Assembly (NCBI RefSeq): GCF_000379105.1 | Contig: NZ_KB900609.1 | Location: 3,655,078 to 3,719,077 of the forward strand | Direction of reading: 5' to 3' | Length of the DNA: 64,000 bases | Origin: Methylobacterium sp. WSM2598 | GTDB lineage: Bacteria > Pseudomonadota > Alphaproteobacteria > Rhizobiales > Beijerinckiaceae | Shown: positions 38,125-47,301 of the stretch, one piece after another | How the letters are laid out: each line of letters starts with the position of its first letter | How positions within the stretch are numbered: the first letter of the stretch is position 1 | Translations under genes and position numbers: made by a program | The notes under the pieces: model-generated | The model's input: the letters and a program-made list of their open reading frames with translations, nothing else | Databases searched by the model: none | What the model was told of the DNA's origin: nothing

Positions 38125-40119
38125 ATGAAGACGTTCTTCCGGGACCGGCCGATGCTCGGCTTCTTCCTGATTTCCGTGGCGGCCGCGGTGCTGAGCGCGT
38201 GGCTCATCAACCCGCAGAGCAGCCCGCTCGCATACTTCGCGGCGGCCGGCGGCACGGCCGGCCCGCTCCTGCTCAAGGTCGCGACGGTGCTGGCGATCCT
38301 GGCGGCGGGCGCGGCCCTCACCTACGTGGCGGCCCGGCTCGCGCAGAGCCAGGACGTGCTCCTCGCCACGGGCGGGGCGGCCGTCGGCTCGCTGCGGCTC
38401 CTGCGCACCTCCCAGAAGCCGCCGGTGCGCCCGATCCAGGACGCCCTCGACGAACTCGACGGGATGATCGGCCTCGCGCCGGTGAAGGAGGAGGTCAACA
38501 AGCTGATCTCCCGGCTGCAGGTCGAGCAGAAGCGGCGCGAGCAGGGCCATGCCGGCGCGCCGCTGAGCCTGCACATGGTGTTCACCGGCCCGCCCGGGGT
38601 CGGCAAGACCCAGGTCGCGCGCGCGCTCGGCGAGATCTTCCGGGGCGTCGGCGTCCTGCGCAAGGGACACCTCGTCGAGACGGACCGCGCGGGGCTGGTG
38701 GCCGGCTACGTCGGCCAGACCGCCACCAAGACCCTGGACAAGTGCAAGGAGGCGCTCGACGGCATCCTGTTCATCGACGAGGCCTACGCCTTCGCCGACG
38801 GGCAGGAGGGCGGCTCGTTCGGGCGCGAGGCGATCGACACGCTGCTGAAGTTCATGGAGGATTACCGCGACCGCATCATCGTGATCGTGGCGGGCTACCC
38901 GAGCGAGATGCGCCGGTTCATCGGCACCAATCCGGGTCTCGCCAGCCGCTTCACCAAGACCATCGCCTTCCCGGCCTACGACCCGGCCGAGCTGGGGGCG
39001 ATCCTGCGCGCCATGGCGGCCAAGCAATCCTTCCAGCTGCCCGAGGACATCGAGGCGCGGCTGTCCGGCTGGCTCGCCGAGAACGCCAAGCGCGAGGATT
39101 GGGGCAATGCCCGCGAGATGCGCACCCTCTTGGAGAAGGCCCGCGAGGCCCAGGCGCTGCGCATCGCCGGCCAGCCGCAGGCCGATCTCTCCCGGATCGA
39201 GATCGAGGATTTCCAGAGCGCGCTCGGCTTCGCCCTCCCCGGCCAGGCCCGGCAGGCGACCGCGCCGCTGCCGCTGCTGCGCGTGCCGACCCGGGCGCAG
39301 GGCGCCCGCCCGGCCGAGGCGGCGCTGGCCGACCTCGACGCGATGGTGGGCCTCGCGCCGGTGAAGGAGGAGGTCAACACCCTGATCTCCCGGCTGCAGG
39401 TCGAGCAGAAGCGGCGCGAGCAGGGCCTGCCGGTCTCGGCCATGAGCCTGCACATGGTGTTCACCGGCCCGCCCGGGGTCGGCAAGACCCAGGTCGCGCG
39501 CGCGCTCGGCGAGATCTTCCGGGGCGTCGGCGTCCTGCGCAAGGGACACCTCGTCGAGACGGACCGCGCGGGGCTGGTGGCCGGCTACGTCGGCCAGACC
39601 GCCACCAAGACCCTGGACAAGTGCAAGGAGGCGCTCGACGGCATCCTGTTCATCGACGAGGCCTACGCCCTCGCCGACGGGCAGGGGGGCGGCTCGTTCG
39701 GGCGCGAGGCGATCGACACGCTGCTGAAGTTCATGGAGGACCACCGCGACCGCATCATCGTGATCGTGGCGGGCTACCCGAACGAGATGCGCCGGTTCAT
39801 CGGCACCAATCCGGGCCTCGCCAGCCGCTTCACCAAGACCATCGATTTCCCGGCCTACTCGGTCGCGGAGCTGGAGGAGATCCTCCGGCGCATGGCGGCG
39901 GCCCAGGCCTACGCGCTGCCCGACCCGCTCGGGCCGCGGCTGTCCGGCTGGCTCGCCGAGAATGCCAGGCGCGAGGATTGGGGCAACGCCCGCGCGATGC
40001 GCACGCTGCTGGAGCGCGCCCGCGAGGCCCAGGCCGTGCGGCTCGCCCGCGAGCCCGAGGCCGACCTGCGCCGGATCGAGGCGGCGGACCTGGACGCGGC
40101 CATCGGCATGAGGAGCTGA
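38125..40119 (+). CDS. Membrane-anchored tandem AAA ATPase (CbbX/SpoVK type)
   Basis: 664 aa. Two membrane helices (about 10-29 and 48-70) precede two CbbX/SpoVK-like AAA modules in the cytoplasm. Module 1: Walker A GPPGVGKT 155-162, AGLVAGYVGQTATKT pore-side segment, Walker B ILFIDEA 214-220, arginine finger R275. Module 2: Walker A 448-455, Walker B 507-513, R568. Both look catalytically competent. Such ATPases remodel protein complexes (CbbX activates Rubisco; related modules occur in ESX EccA), but two modules on one membrane anchor are unusual. The modules share 229 identical bp. The Sel1 gene follows after 4 bp. Confidence 0.88.
   Translation: MKTFFRDRPMLGFFLISVAAAVLSAWLINPQSSPLAYFAAAGGTAGPLLLKVATVLAILAAGAALTYVAARLAQSQDVLLATGGAAVGSLRLLRTSQKPPVRPIQDALDELDGMIGLAPVKEEVNKLISRLQVEQKRREQGHAGAPLSLHMVFTGPPGVGKTQVARALGEIFRGVGVLRKGHLVETDRAGLVAGYVGQTATKTLDKCKEALDGILFIDEAYAFADGQEGGSFGREAIDTLLKFMEDYRDRIIVIVAGYPSEMRRFIGTNPGLASRFTKTIAFPAYDPAELGAILRAMAAKQSFQLPEDIEARLSGWLAENAKREDWGNAREMRTLLEKAREAQALRIAGQPQADLSRIEIEDFQSALGFALPGQARQATAPLPLLRVPTRAQGARPAEAALADLDAMVGLAPVKEEVNTLISRLQVEQKRREQGLPVSAMSLHMVFTGPPGVGKTQVARALGEIFRGVGVLRKGHLVETDRAGLVAGYVGQTATKTLDKCKEALDGILFIDEAYALADGQGGGSFGREAIDTLLKFMEDHRDRIIVIVAGYPNEMRRFIGTNPGLASRFTKTIDFPAYSVAELEEILRRMAAAQAYALPDPLGPRLSGWLAENARREDWGNARAMRTLLERAREAQAVRLAREPEADLRRIEAADLDAAIGMRS
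38482..39858 (+). repeat. Near-identical duplicated AAA modules
   Basis: The stretch 38482-38979 is repeated 879 bp later at 39361-39858 with only scattered differences; 38562-38790 and 39441-39669 are identical base for base. Confidence 0.9.
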
Positions 40120-40123
40120 CGGC

Positions 40124-41641
40124 ATGGCCGGCTCGTCCCTCGCCCTCAAGCACGCGCTCCTGTGGAGCGGCGATCCCTGGTACCGCGGGGCCTGGATCAT
40201 CTGGCCGCAGGCCGCGGCCCTGCTCGCCGCCGGCTGGCTCGTCCTCGGCGGCGCGCTCCCCGTCCCCGAGCCGGCCGCCCCCTGGGCGCGCCCGAAGGCG
40301 CCGCTCACCGGCCCGGAGAGCACGGCCCTGCGCGACCGCGCCCTCGGCGACCCGGCCGCGCTCGCGCAGCTGCGGGCGGCGGCGGCGGAGGGCGGCGCGG
40401 AGGCGCAGTTCAGCCTCGGCACCCTGTTCGATCCGACCCTCTCGCTGCGGCGCGCCACCACGGCGCCGGACATGCGCCAAGCGCTGGCGCATTACCGGGC
40501 CGCGGCCGAGCAGGGCCACGCGGCGGCGCAGTTCAACCTCGGCAACGCGCTCTACTGGGGTAGCGGCGGCGTGCCGGCCGACCCGGCCGCCTCCCTGCCC
40601 TGGATCGAGAAGGCGGCGCAGCAGGGCGTCGTGCCGGCCCAGCGCCTCGCCGGCCTCGCGGCGCAGCGCGGCGTCGGCATGGCGGCCGATCCGGCCCGCG
40701 CCGCGTCGTGGTTCCGCCGGGCCGCGGAGGCGGGTGACGCCTTCGCGCAGGCCGAGCTCGGCTGGGCCTACGAGCGGGGGCTCGGCGGGCTCCCCGCCGA
40801 TCAGGCCGCGGCGGTGGGCTGGTACCAGAAGGCCGCCGCGCAGGGGAATGCCGGGGCCGAGCGGCTGCTCGGGGTGCACCTGCTGGAGGGGCGCGGCATC
40901 GCCGCCAGCAAGGCCCAGGCGATGGAGCACCTCGCCCGGGCGGCGGGACGGGGCGACGCGGAGGCCCAGGCCCGGCTCGGCTACGCCTTCCTCACCGGCG
41001 ACGGCAAGCCGATGGACCCGAAGGAGGCGGTGTCCTGGTTCCAGAAGGCGGCGGACCAGGGCAACACCTTCGCGCAGCGGCGCATGGGCCTCGCCTACCG
41101 CGACGGGTCCGGCGTGCCGGCCGACCGCGGCCTGTCCCTGCAATGGTTCCGCCGCGCCGCCGAGGCGGGCGACGGGTTCGCGGAGGCCGAACTCGGCGCG
41201 GCCTACGAGACCGGCACCAGCCTGCCCCGCGACCCGGGCCAGGCCCTCGCCCTCTATCGCCGCGCCGCGGAGCACGGCGACCCGCTGGGGCAGGCCAGGA
41301 CCGGCGAGGCGCTGCTCCTGGGCACGGGCGGGCCCCGCGATCCGGCCGCGGCCCTGCCCCTGCTCCAGCGCGCCGCGCAGCAGAACCAGCCGCTCGCGCA
41401 GTATTATCTCGGCACGATGTACGACCAGGGCAACGGCGTGGCGGCCAACCCGGCCGAGGCGGTCTCCTGGTACCAGCGCGCGGCGCGCAACGGCAACGCC
41501 GCCGCCCAGAACGCCCTCGGCGTGGCCTACGCGCGCGGCGCGGGCGTGCCGAGGGACCTCGCCCAGGCGCGGGCCTGGTTCAGCCAAGCCAAGGCCAACG
41601 GCAACCTCGCGGCCGCCAAGAACCTGGAGCAGCTGCGATAG
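40124..41641 (+). CDS. Sel1-repeat protein with N-terminal membrane anchor
   Basis: 505 aa. One membrane helix (WIIWPQAAALLAAGWLVLGG, about 24-43), then about ten Sel1/TPR-like repeats of ~36 residues (EAQFSLGTLF, AAQFNLGNALYWG, AQAELGWAYERG, AQARLGYAFLTGDG, AQRRMGLAYRDGSG, AEAELGAAYETG, AQYYLGTMYDQGNG, AQNALGVAYARGAG) extending to the C-terminus. Sel1 arrays are scaffolds for protein binding. The 4-bp gap after the AAA ATPase, with GAGGAG in its tail, indicates coupled expression, so it may be the adaptor or substrate selector of that ATPase. Confidence 0.85.
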   Translation: MAGSSLALKHALLWSGDPWYRGAWIIWPQAAALLAAGWLVLGGALPVPEPAAPWARPKAPLTGPESTALRDRALGDPAALAQLRAAAAEGGAEAQFSLGTLFDPTLSLRRATTAPDMRQALAHYRAAAEQGHAAAQFNLGNALYWGSGGVPADPAASLPWIEKAAQQGVVPAQRLAGLAAQRGVGMAADPARAASWFRRAAEAGDAFAQAELGWAYERGLGGLPADQAAAVGWYQKAAAQGNAGAERLLGVHLLEGRGIAASKAQAMEHLARAAGRGDAEAQARLGYAFLTGDGKPMDPKEAVSWFQKAADQGNTFAQRRMGLAYRDGSGVPADRGLSLQWFRRAAEAGDGFAEAELGAAYETGTSLPRDPGQALALYRRAAEHGDPLGQARTGEALLLGTGGPRDPAAALPLLQRAAQQNQPLAQYYLGTMYDQGNGVAANPAEAVSWYQRAARNGNAAAQNALGVAYARGAGVPRDLAQARAWFSQAKANGNLAAAKNLEQLR

Positions 41642-41659
41642 GTGGATCGACCGCGCCGC

Positions 41660-42520
41660 TCAGGCGCCCGCGCCGATCCGCCCGATCCCGCCGAGGACGA
41701 CGCTCCGCCCCTGCAGCATCAGGGCGGCGTCGCGGATCAGGCCGGCGCCGCGCATCGCGGCGGCGCGGGCGCGGCCCGCCTCCAGCGCCGCCGCCACCGC
41801 CTCGGGCGGCAGCGGATCGACCCCCACCGTGACGAGCCGCGCGCCGAGATCCGAATCGGGATCGAGGCTGTCGGCCGGCGCGCGGCGGATGCCGGGATGG
41901 CCCTTGAGGTCGACCGCGTTGGCGATGAGCGTCGCGGCCGCGTCCGCCGCGGCCGCGTCGCGGGCGAGGACCGTCACCGAATCGGCGATGCCGCGCGAGA
42001 AGGAGCGGCCCTGCCGCCCGGAGGTCGCGAGCCCCCCGATCCCGTCCGCGTGCGAGAGCCGCACCCGGCCGTTCAGCGCCGGCACCGGGCCGCGGGAGAA
42101 ATCCCCCGCCACGCCCACCGCGATCGATTCGCCCTCGGCGAGGTGGAGGGCGATGTCGCCGCCGTCGTTGACGAAGGCCTTGGCGAGGGGCGCCGTGGCC
42201 AGCATGGCGGCGAGGAGTTCGTCCGCCACCGCCCCGGCCACGGCCGCCATGGGGGTGAGGAACTCCCGGTGCGGGCGGCAGGCCGCCACCATGCGGCGCG
42301 CCACCGCCCCCTCGACGCGCGGCCGCGCGCGCATCGGCCGGCGCAGGGCCGGCAATTCGGCGACGAGTTCGCCGAGCAGCGGCGCGAAGCGCGCCGCCGC
42401 CGCCCGGTAGGCCTCCCGCACCGCCGCCTCGGCGCCGTGGGCCCGCAGCACCACGTCGATCGGCCCGTGCTGGAGGTGGAGTCGCCCGCCGGGCAGCGCC
42501 TGGACGCGCGGCCCCTCCAC
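41660..42520 (-). CDS. UPF0280 (ApbE-like) protein
   Basis: 286 aa. UPF0280 proteins are distantly related to ApbE, the FAD:protein FMN transferase. Visible features: PMAAVAGAVADELLAAM, AFVNDGGDIALHL and VTVLARDAAAADAAATLIANAVD, which parallel the ApbE nucleotide-binding and active-site blocks. GTG start at 42520, 5 bp after the MarR gene. Last gene of the catabolic operon. Characterised 6-hydroxynicotinate reductase carries covalent flavin and its homologue is encoded two genes upstream, so I infer a flavin-transferase role; this is not shown. Confidence 0.82.
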   Translation of the reverse strand: MEGPRVQALPGGRLHLQHGPIDVVLRAHGAEAAVREAYRAAAARFAPLLGELVAELPALRRPMRARPRVEGAVARRMVAACRPHREFLTPMAAVAGAVADELLAAMLATAPLAKAFVNDGGDIALHLAEGESIAVGVAGDFSRGPVPALNGRVRLSHADGIGGLATSGRQGRSFSRGIADSVTVLARDAAAADAAATLIANAVDLKGHPGIRRAPADSLDPDSDLGARLVTVGVDPLPPEAVAAALEAGRARAAAMRGAGLIRDAALMLQGRSVVLGGIGRIGAGA

Positions 42521-42525
42521 GGCGC

Positions 42526-42990
42526 TCAGCCGAGCTTGGCGAGGAGGCGGGTGAGATCCTTCGCCTCCGCCTGGGTCAGGGGATCGAGGGTGCGGGCCGT
42601 GACCTCGGCGCCCCGGCTCTTCATGGCCTCGACCACGCCGCGCCCCTCCGCCGTCAGGGCGAGGCGCACGAGGCGGGCATCGTCCGGGTCGGGGGAGGGC
42701 CGCAGGAGGCCGCGGGCGGCGAGCCGGCGGGCCACCCCGTTCATCGTCGCCGGATCGATGCCGACCTGCCGCCCGAGCTGGTTCTGCGAGGTCGGCCCGA
42801 GGTCGTGGAGCTTCGCCAGGGCGGCGAACTGCACCGGCGTCACGTCGAAGTCGCGCATCACGCTCTCGAAGATCGCCGAGGCGCGCTGGTGCGCCCGGCG
42901 GATCAGGTAGCCGATCTGCTCCTCGAGCCGGTAGATCCGCACCGCCTCCGGGTCGACGCGCAGCCCCTCGCGGCGCCGGGGCTCGCTCAC
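42526..42990 (-). CDS. MarR-family transcriptional regulator
   Basis: 154-aa winged-helix regulator. LEEQIGYLIRRAHQRASAIFE (dimer helix), FAALAKLHDLGPTSQNQLGRQVGIDPATMNGVARRLAARGLL (DNA-binding region) and DPDDARLVRLALTAEG (wing) are typical. The start GTG 42990 overlaps the reductase stop as GTGA. Being inside the operon, it probably responds to the substrate or an intermediate and binds the palindromes at 52014 and 56781. Confidence 0.88.
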   Translation of the reverse strand: MSEPRRREGLRVDPEAVRIYRLEEQIGYLIRRAHQRASAIFESVMRDFDVTPVQFAALAKLHDLGPTSQNQLGRQVGIDPATMNGVARRLAARGLLRPSPDPDDARLVRLALTAEGRGVVEAMKSRGAEVTARTLDPLTQAEAKDLTRLLAKLG

Positions 42991-44504
42991 GGCCCCCCTC
43001 CCTTCGCGGCGGGGCGGGCGGGCCAGGGATTGTCCGGCCGCCACGCCTCGTGGCGGGCGCCCGGCCCCACCTCCCGCAGGAGGTCCGCCATGGCGACGAC
43101 CTCGCCCAGGTGACCGCCGAGATCGGCGTAGAGGGCGCGCGGCAGGGTGAACTCGATCGGGGCGACGAGCGCGGGCGTCGGCACGGCGCCGAAGGCGTTG
43201 CCGGGCAGGCGCGTGACGTCCGCCATCACGGTGATGCCCCCGCCCGGCCAGACCGTGACGGGCGCGCCGCCCATGGTCACGCGGGTCTCGCCCGAGGCGA
43301 CCGAGCGGGTGAGGCGCACCGGGTTCTCGGTCACCCCCGCCCGCAGGGACCCGCCCGCGCCGGCCACGAACAGCACCGTGCAGAGGGAGGGCTCGCAATT
43401 CTCGCCGATGCGCGCGACCACCGCGCGGATCGCCGGCGGCATCTCGGCCGGGACCGGGGTGAGGCGCTCGTCGAGGACGAGCCAGAGGGCGTGCTCGCCG
43501 GTGGTCGAGGTCATCAGCAGCCGCAGGCCCGGCCAGGCCACGGCCGGATCGATCGCCTGGATGATGGCGAGCGGGTCGGCGATGTCGGTGCCGCCCCAGC
43601 CGGTGCCGGGCTTCGCCACCTGGAAGTAGCGCCCCGGCGTCGAGCGCCGGCCCCGCACGCGGATCCCCGCGGGGCGCATGCCCAGCACCTTGCCGGCCTG
43701 ATGCTCGGTCAGGACCCCGGTGATGTGGTCGTCCACGACGATGACCTCGTCGGCGTGGCCGAGCCACTGACGGGCGAAGATGCCGACCGTGGCCGAGCCG
43801 CAGCCGACCCGCATGCGGCGCTCCGGCACGCCGTCGACGATCGGCGCGCGGCCGGCCTGGACCACGACCGCGTGGCCCCCGTCGATGGCGAGCGTCGCCG
43901 GCGCGCCGGAGCAGAGGGCGAGCAGCGTCTCGCAGGTGACCTGCCCCTCCTTCTTGGAGCCGCCGGTCAGGTGGCGCACGCCCCCGATCGAGAGCATCTG
44001 CGAGCCGTACTCGGCGGTGGTGACGTGGCCGACCTCCTCGGAGCCGGCCCGGACCGCGGCGCGCTCGGGCCCGAGATGGCGGTCGGTGTCGATCTTCACC
44101 TTCACGCCGCAATAGCTGAAGATGCCCTCGGTCACGACCGTGACGGTCTCGACGCCCTCGTGCTCGCTCGCGACGATGAAGGGGGCGGGCTTGTAGTCCG
44201 GATAGGTCGTGCCCGCGCCGATCCCGGTCACGAAGGTTCGGGCCGGATCGGCCCCGTGCCCGTCCCAGGCGGCGGCCCCGAACGGCACCAGCCGGCCGCC
44301 CGCCTCGACGGTGTCGTGCAGGAGCACGACCGGGTCGGTGCGCACGAGCCGCCCGTCGCGGTTGGCGTAGCGCGCGCAGGCGCCGGCGCGCCCGGGCCGG
44401 ATCCGGCACAGCACCGGGCAGGCATCGCAGCGCACGATGCCGTCGCCCTCGGCGGCGCCGAACTTGTTCGCGCGGGCGTCCGGGGAGAGGGGATCGGCGC
44501 TCAT
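42987..44504 (-). CDS. hnr: 6-hydroxynicotinate reductase-like iron-sulfur flavoprotein
   Basis: 505 aa. In the family, ferredoxin-dependent reduction of 6-hydroxynicotinate yields 1,4,5,6-tetrahydro-6-oxonicotinate; the Eubacterium barkeri enzyme has covalent flavin plus 2Fe-2S and 4Fe-4S clusters. Here the N-terminal cluster ligands are C26, C29, C33 and C43 (RCDACPVLCR...GACARY); further cysteines at 132, 191, 198, 235, 370 and 375 could hold the others. A GSAT sequence at 236-239 resembles the flavin-accepting motif of ApbE targets. Followed directly by MarR and UPF0280. The substrate could be another hydroxylated N-heterocycle. Confidence 0.78.
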   Translation of the reverse strand: MSADPLSPDARANKFGAAEGDGIVRCDACPVLCRIRPGRAGACARYANRDGRLVRTDPVVLLHDTVEAGGRLVPFGAAAWDGHGADPARTFVTGIGAGTTYPDYKPAPFIVASEHEGVETVTVVTEGIFSYCGVKVKIDTDRHLGPERAAVRAGSEEVGHVTTAEYGSQMLSIGGVRHLTGGSKKEGQVTCETLLALCSGAPATLAIDGGHAVVVQAGRAPIVDGVPERRMRVGCGSATVGIFARQWLGHADEVIVVDDHITGVLTEHQAGKVLGMRPAGIRVRGRRSTPGRYFQVAKPGTGWGGTDIADPLAIIQAIDPAVAWPGLRLLMTSTTGEHALWLVLDERLTPVPAEMPPAIRAVVARIGENCEPSLCTVLFVAGAGGSLRAGVTENPVRLTRSVASGETRVTMGGAPVTVWPGGGITVMADVTRLPGNAFGAVPTPALVAPIEFTLPRALYADLGGHLGEVVAMADLLREVGPGARHEAWRPDNPWPARPAAKGGGP

Positions 44505-44562
44505 GGCCGGCTCCGGGCGCGGTGCGGCCGGGATCCGGACGGCGCGGGCGCGCCTGCGAGTC

Positions 44563-47301
44563 TCATTCCGCCGCCTCCCTCCGGTTGAGCGCCGCGTGCA
44601 GCCGGTGCGGCAGCACCGGCACCCGGGTGAGCCGCGCCCCGGTGGCGTGGCGGATGGCCGACAGGATCGCGGGCGCGGTCGCCACCAGGGCCGGCTCGCC
44701 GACGCCCTTGGCGCCGTAGGGGCCTTCCGGGTCGGGATCCTCGATGATCCGCACCGCGATCTCCGGCACGTCGCCGACGGTCGGGATCAGGTAGTCGTGC
44801 AGGTTCTCGGTGCGGCCGGGGATGAACTCCTCCATCAGGGCGAGGCCGAGGCCCTGCGCGATGCCGCCGTGGATCTGGCCCTCGACCAGGGTCGGGTTGA
44901 TCGCCCGCCCGACATCGTGCGCGGCGATGATCCGGCTCACCCGCACGGTGGCCAGCACCGTGTCGACCGCGACCTCCGCGAGCTGCGCGGCGAAGCCGTA
45001 GGTGGCGTAGGGGATGCCCTGGCCCTCGGCGTCGAGCGCCGTGGTCGGCGGGTCGTACCAGCCCTCGCCGGCCAGCACCGCGCCGGTGGCGTCGGGGGTC
45101 AGGCGCGCGAGGTCGATGCGGCGGCTCGCCGGCCCGTCCGCGATGGTGAGCCAGGCCCCGTCGAGGGAGAGCCGCGCCGCCGGCCCCGCATTGGCGAGCG
45201 CCAGGATGCGCCGCCGCAGATCCTCCCCGGCGCGCCGCGCCGCGTTGCCCGACACGAAGGTCTGGCGGGAGGCCGAGGTCTTCCCCGCGTCGTAGGTCAG
45301 GTCCGTGTCGCCGACCACTTGGCGGAAGCGGTCCGGCGGCAGCCCGAGCGCGTCGGCGGCGATCTGGAGCAGCACCGTGGAGGAGCCCTGCCCGATATCG
45401 ACGGCGCCGTTGAGGAGGGTGAGCGCGCCGTCCGGCCCGAGCGCGATGCGCATCCGCGACGGATTCGACATCGAGGTGTTGCCGCAGCCGTACCACATGC
45501 AGGCGAGCCCGACCCCGCGCCGGATCCGGCCGCCCCCGGCATTGGCGGCCTCGGCCTCGGCGACGAGCCGGAAGAAATCGTCGCGCAGGGCATCGAGGCA
45601 TTGCGGCAGGCCGGCCGAGGCGTGCAGCACCTGCCCGGACGCCGTCGCGTCGCCGTGGTCGAGGGCGTTGCGGCGCCGGATGGTCCAGCGGTCGATCCCG
45701 AGATCCCGGGCGAGGTCGTCGATCAGCGTCTCGGCCGCGATCGTGGCCTGGGGCACGCCGAAGCCCCGGAAGGCGCCGGCCGGGGTGTCGTTGGTGTAGA
45801 CGGCCCGGGTGCGGTTGCGGACATGCGCCACCCGGTAGGGGCCGGGCGCGTGGACCGGCACCCGGTTGGCGACCGTCGGCCCCCAGGAGGCGTAGGCGCC
45901 GGTGTTGAAATCGGCGTCGAGCTCGAAGGCGGTGAAGCGCCCCCGCGCATCCGCCGAGAGCCGGGCGCGGATCGTCGCCGGATGGCGCTTGGTGGTCGCG
46001 GCCATGCTCTCGGTGCGCGTGAAGACCATCCGCACCGGGCGCCCGGTCAGCCAGGCCGCGACCGCCAGGATCGGCTGCAGCGAGACGTCGAGCTTGCCGC
46101 CGAAGCCGCCGCCGCAGGCGGTGGGCACGATCCGCACCGCGGCCGCGGGCAGGCCGAGGACGCGGGCGACGTCCTCCTGGTCCATCACCGGGGCCTGGGT
46201 GCAGGCGGTCACCTCGATGCGCTCGCCGACCCGGCGCGCGAAGCCGGCCTCGGGCTCCAGGTAGGCGTGCTCGACGAAGGCGGTCTCGAAGCTGCCCGAG
46301 GCGGTGGCGGCGGCCTCGGCGTGGCCGGCCTCGACGTCGCCGCGGGTCAGCCTGCCGTGGGTGAGCACGTTGTCGGGGACGCAAGCGTGCAGGGACGGGG
46401 CGCCGGGGGCGAGCGCCGCCGCGGTGCCGGAGAGGGCCGGGAGCAGCGCGTAGGCGATCGGAAGGTCGGAATCGGGGAAGCCCTCGACGGCCTCGCGGCT
46501 GCCGACCAGCGCCGCGACCGGATCGCCGCGCATCCGCACGAGGCCGTCCGCCAGGACCGGCTGGTCCTTGATGTGGGGGAAGACCCCGAAGGAATTCTCG
46601 CCCGGGATGTCGCGGGCGGTGAGGATGCGGGCGAGGCCCGGATGCCGGGCGAGGACGGGGGCGAGCTCCCCGAGGGTGAAGCGGGCGGCGGCGTGCGGCG
46701 CGCGCACGAGGCGCAGCCAGAGCGCGCCCTCGGGCTGGTGGTCGGCGCCGAACAGGTCGGTGCCCTCGACCTTCGGCCGGCCGTCGACGCGCGCCATCCG
46801 GGTTCCGACCGCGGCGCCGGGTTCCGGCGCGGGCGCGGCGGCGCCGCCGCCGCGGGCCACGTCCATGATCGCCTCGACGATCGCCGCGTAGCCGGTGCAG
46901 CGGCAGAGCACGCCGCCGATCGCGTCCTCGATCGCGCGCCGGTCCGGCCGCGGCTGGCGCCGCAGGCCGTCCGCGGCCGCGAGGATCATGGCCGGGGTGC
47001 AGATCCCGCATTGCGCCGCCCCGCGGGCCAGGAAGGCCTCGCGCAGCCGGTCGATCCAGCCCTCGGGGTCGCGGCCCTCGATGGTGGTCACGGCGCGGCC
47101 CTCGGCCTGGGCGATCGGCACCAGGCAGGCGCAGACCTGCTCGCCGTCGAGGAGCACCGTGCAGGTGCCGCAATCGCCGGCCTCGCAGCCGATCTTGGTG
47201 CCGGTGAGGTGCAGGCGCTCGCGCAGCGTGTCGGCGAGGGTCGCCAGGGGCGGCGCCTCGACGACGTGGGAGACGCCGTTGACGAGGAGCGTGACGCGCA
47301 T
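44563..47301 (-). CDS. Molybdenum hydroxylase, fused Fe-S and Mo-cofactor subunits
   Basis: 912 aa of the xanthine dehydrogenase family. Residues 1-155 are the 2Fe-2S subunit: plant-type cluster C39, C44, C47, C59 and second cluster C98, C101, C133, C135. From about 170 on it is the molybdopterin subunit, with ACGGGFGGKLDVS, AGAFRGFGVPQA, GQGSSTVLLQIAADALG and the catalytic glutamate in AKGVGEPAL near the C-terminus. The two subunits are normally separate; the FAD subunit here is separate, overlapping by 1 bp. It probably hydroxylates an N-heterocycle such as nicotinate next to nitrogen, supplying the reductase. Confidence 0.9.
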   Translation of the reverse strand: MRVTLLVNGVSHVVEAPPLATLADTLRERLHLTGTKIGCEAGDCGTCTVLLDGEQVCACLVPIAQAEGRAVTTIEGRDPEGWIDRLREAFLARGAAQCGICTPAMILAAADGLRRQPRPDRRAIEDAIGGVLCRCTGYAAIVEAIMDVARGGGAAAPAPEPGAAVGTRMARVDGRPKVEGTDLFGADHQPEGALWLRLVRAPHAAARFTLGELAPVLARHPGLARILTARDIPGENSFGVFPHIKDQPVLADGLVRMRGDPVAALVGSREAVEGFPDSDLPIAYALLPALSGTAAALAPGAPSLHACVPDNVLTHGRLTRGDVEAGHAEAAATASGSFETAFVEHAYLEPEAGFARRVGERIEVTACTQAPVMDQEDVARVLGLPAAAVRIVPTACGGGFGGKLDVSLQPILAVAAWLTGRPVRMVFTRTESMAATTKRHPATIRARLSADARGRFTAFELDADFNTGAYASWGPTVANRVPVHAPGPYRVAHVRNRTRAVYTNDTPAGAFRGFGVPQATIAAETLIDDLARDLGIDRWTIRRRNALDHGDATASGQVLHASAGLPQCLDALRDDFFRLVAEAEAANAGGGRIRRGVGLACMWYGCGNTSMSNPSRMRIALGPDGALTLLNGAVDIGQGSSTVLLQIAADALGLPPDRFRQVVGDTDLTYDAGKTSASRQTFVSGNAARRAGEDLRRRILALANAGPAARLSLDGAWLTIADGPASRRIDLARLTPDATGAVLAGEGWYDPPTTALDAEGQGIPYATYGFAAQLAEVAVDTVLATVRVSRIIAAHDVGRAINPTLVEGQIHGGIAQGLGLALMEEFIPGRTENLHDYLIPTVGDVPEIAVRIIEDPDPEGPYGAKGVGEPALVATAPAILSAIRHATGARLTRVPVLPHRLHAALNRREAAE

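Noticed and set aside
38199..42410. A 1,403-aa plus-strand open frame
   Set aside because: Arg/Gly/Pro/Ala-rich shadow of the AAA ATPase, the Sel1 protein and the antisense of UPF0280; those genes have clear domains in their own frames.
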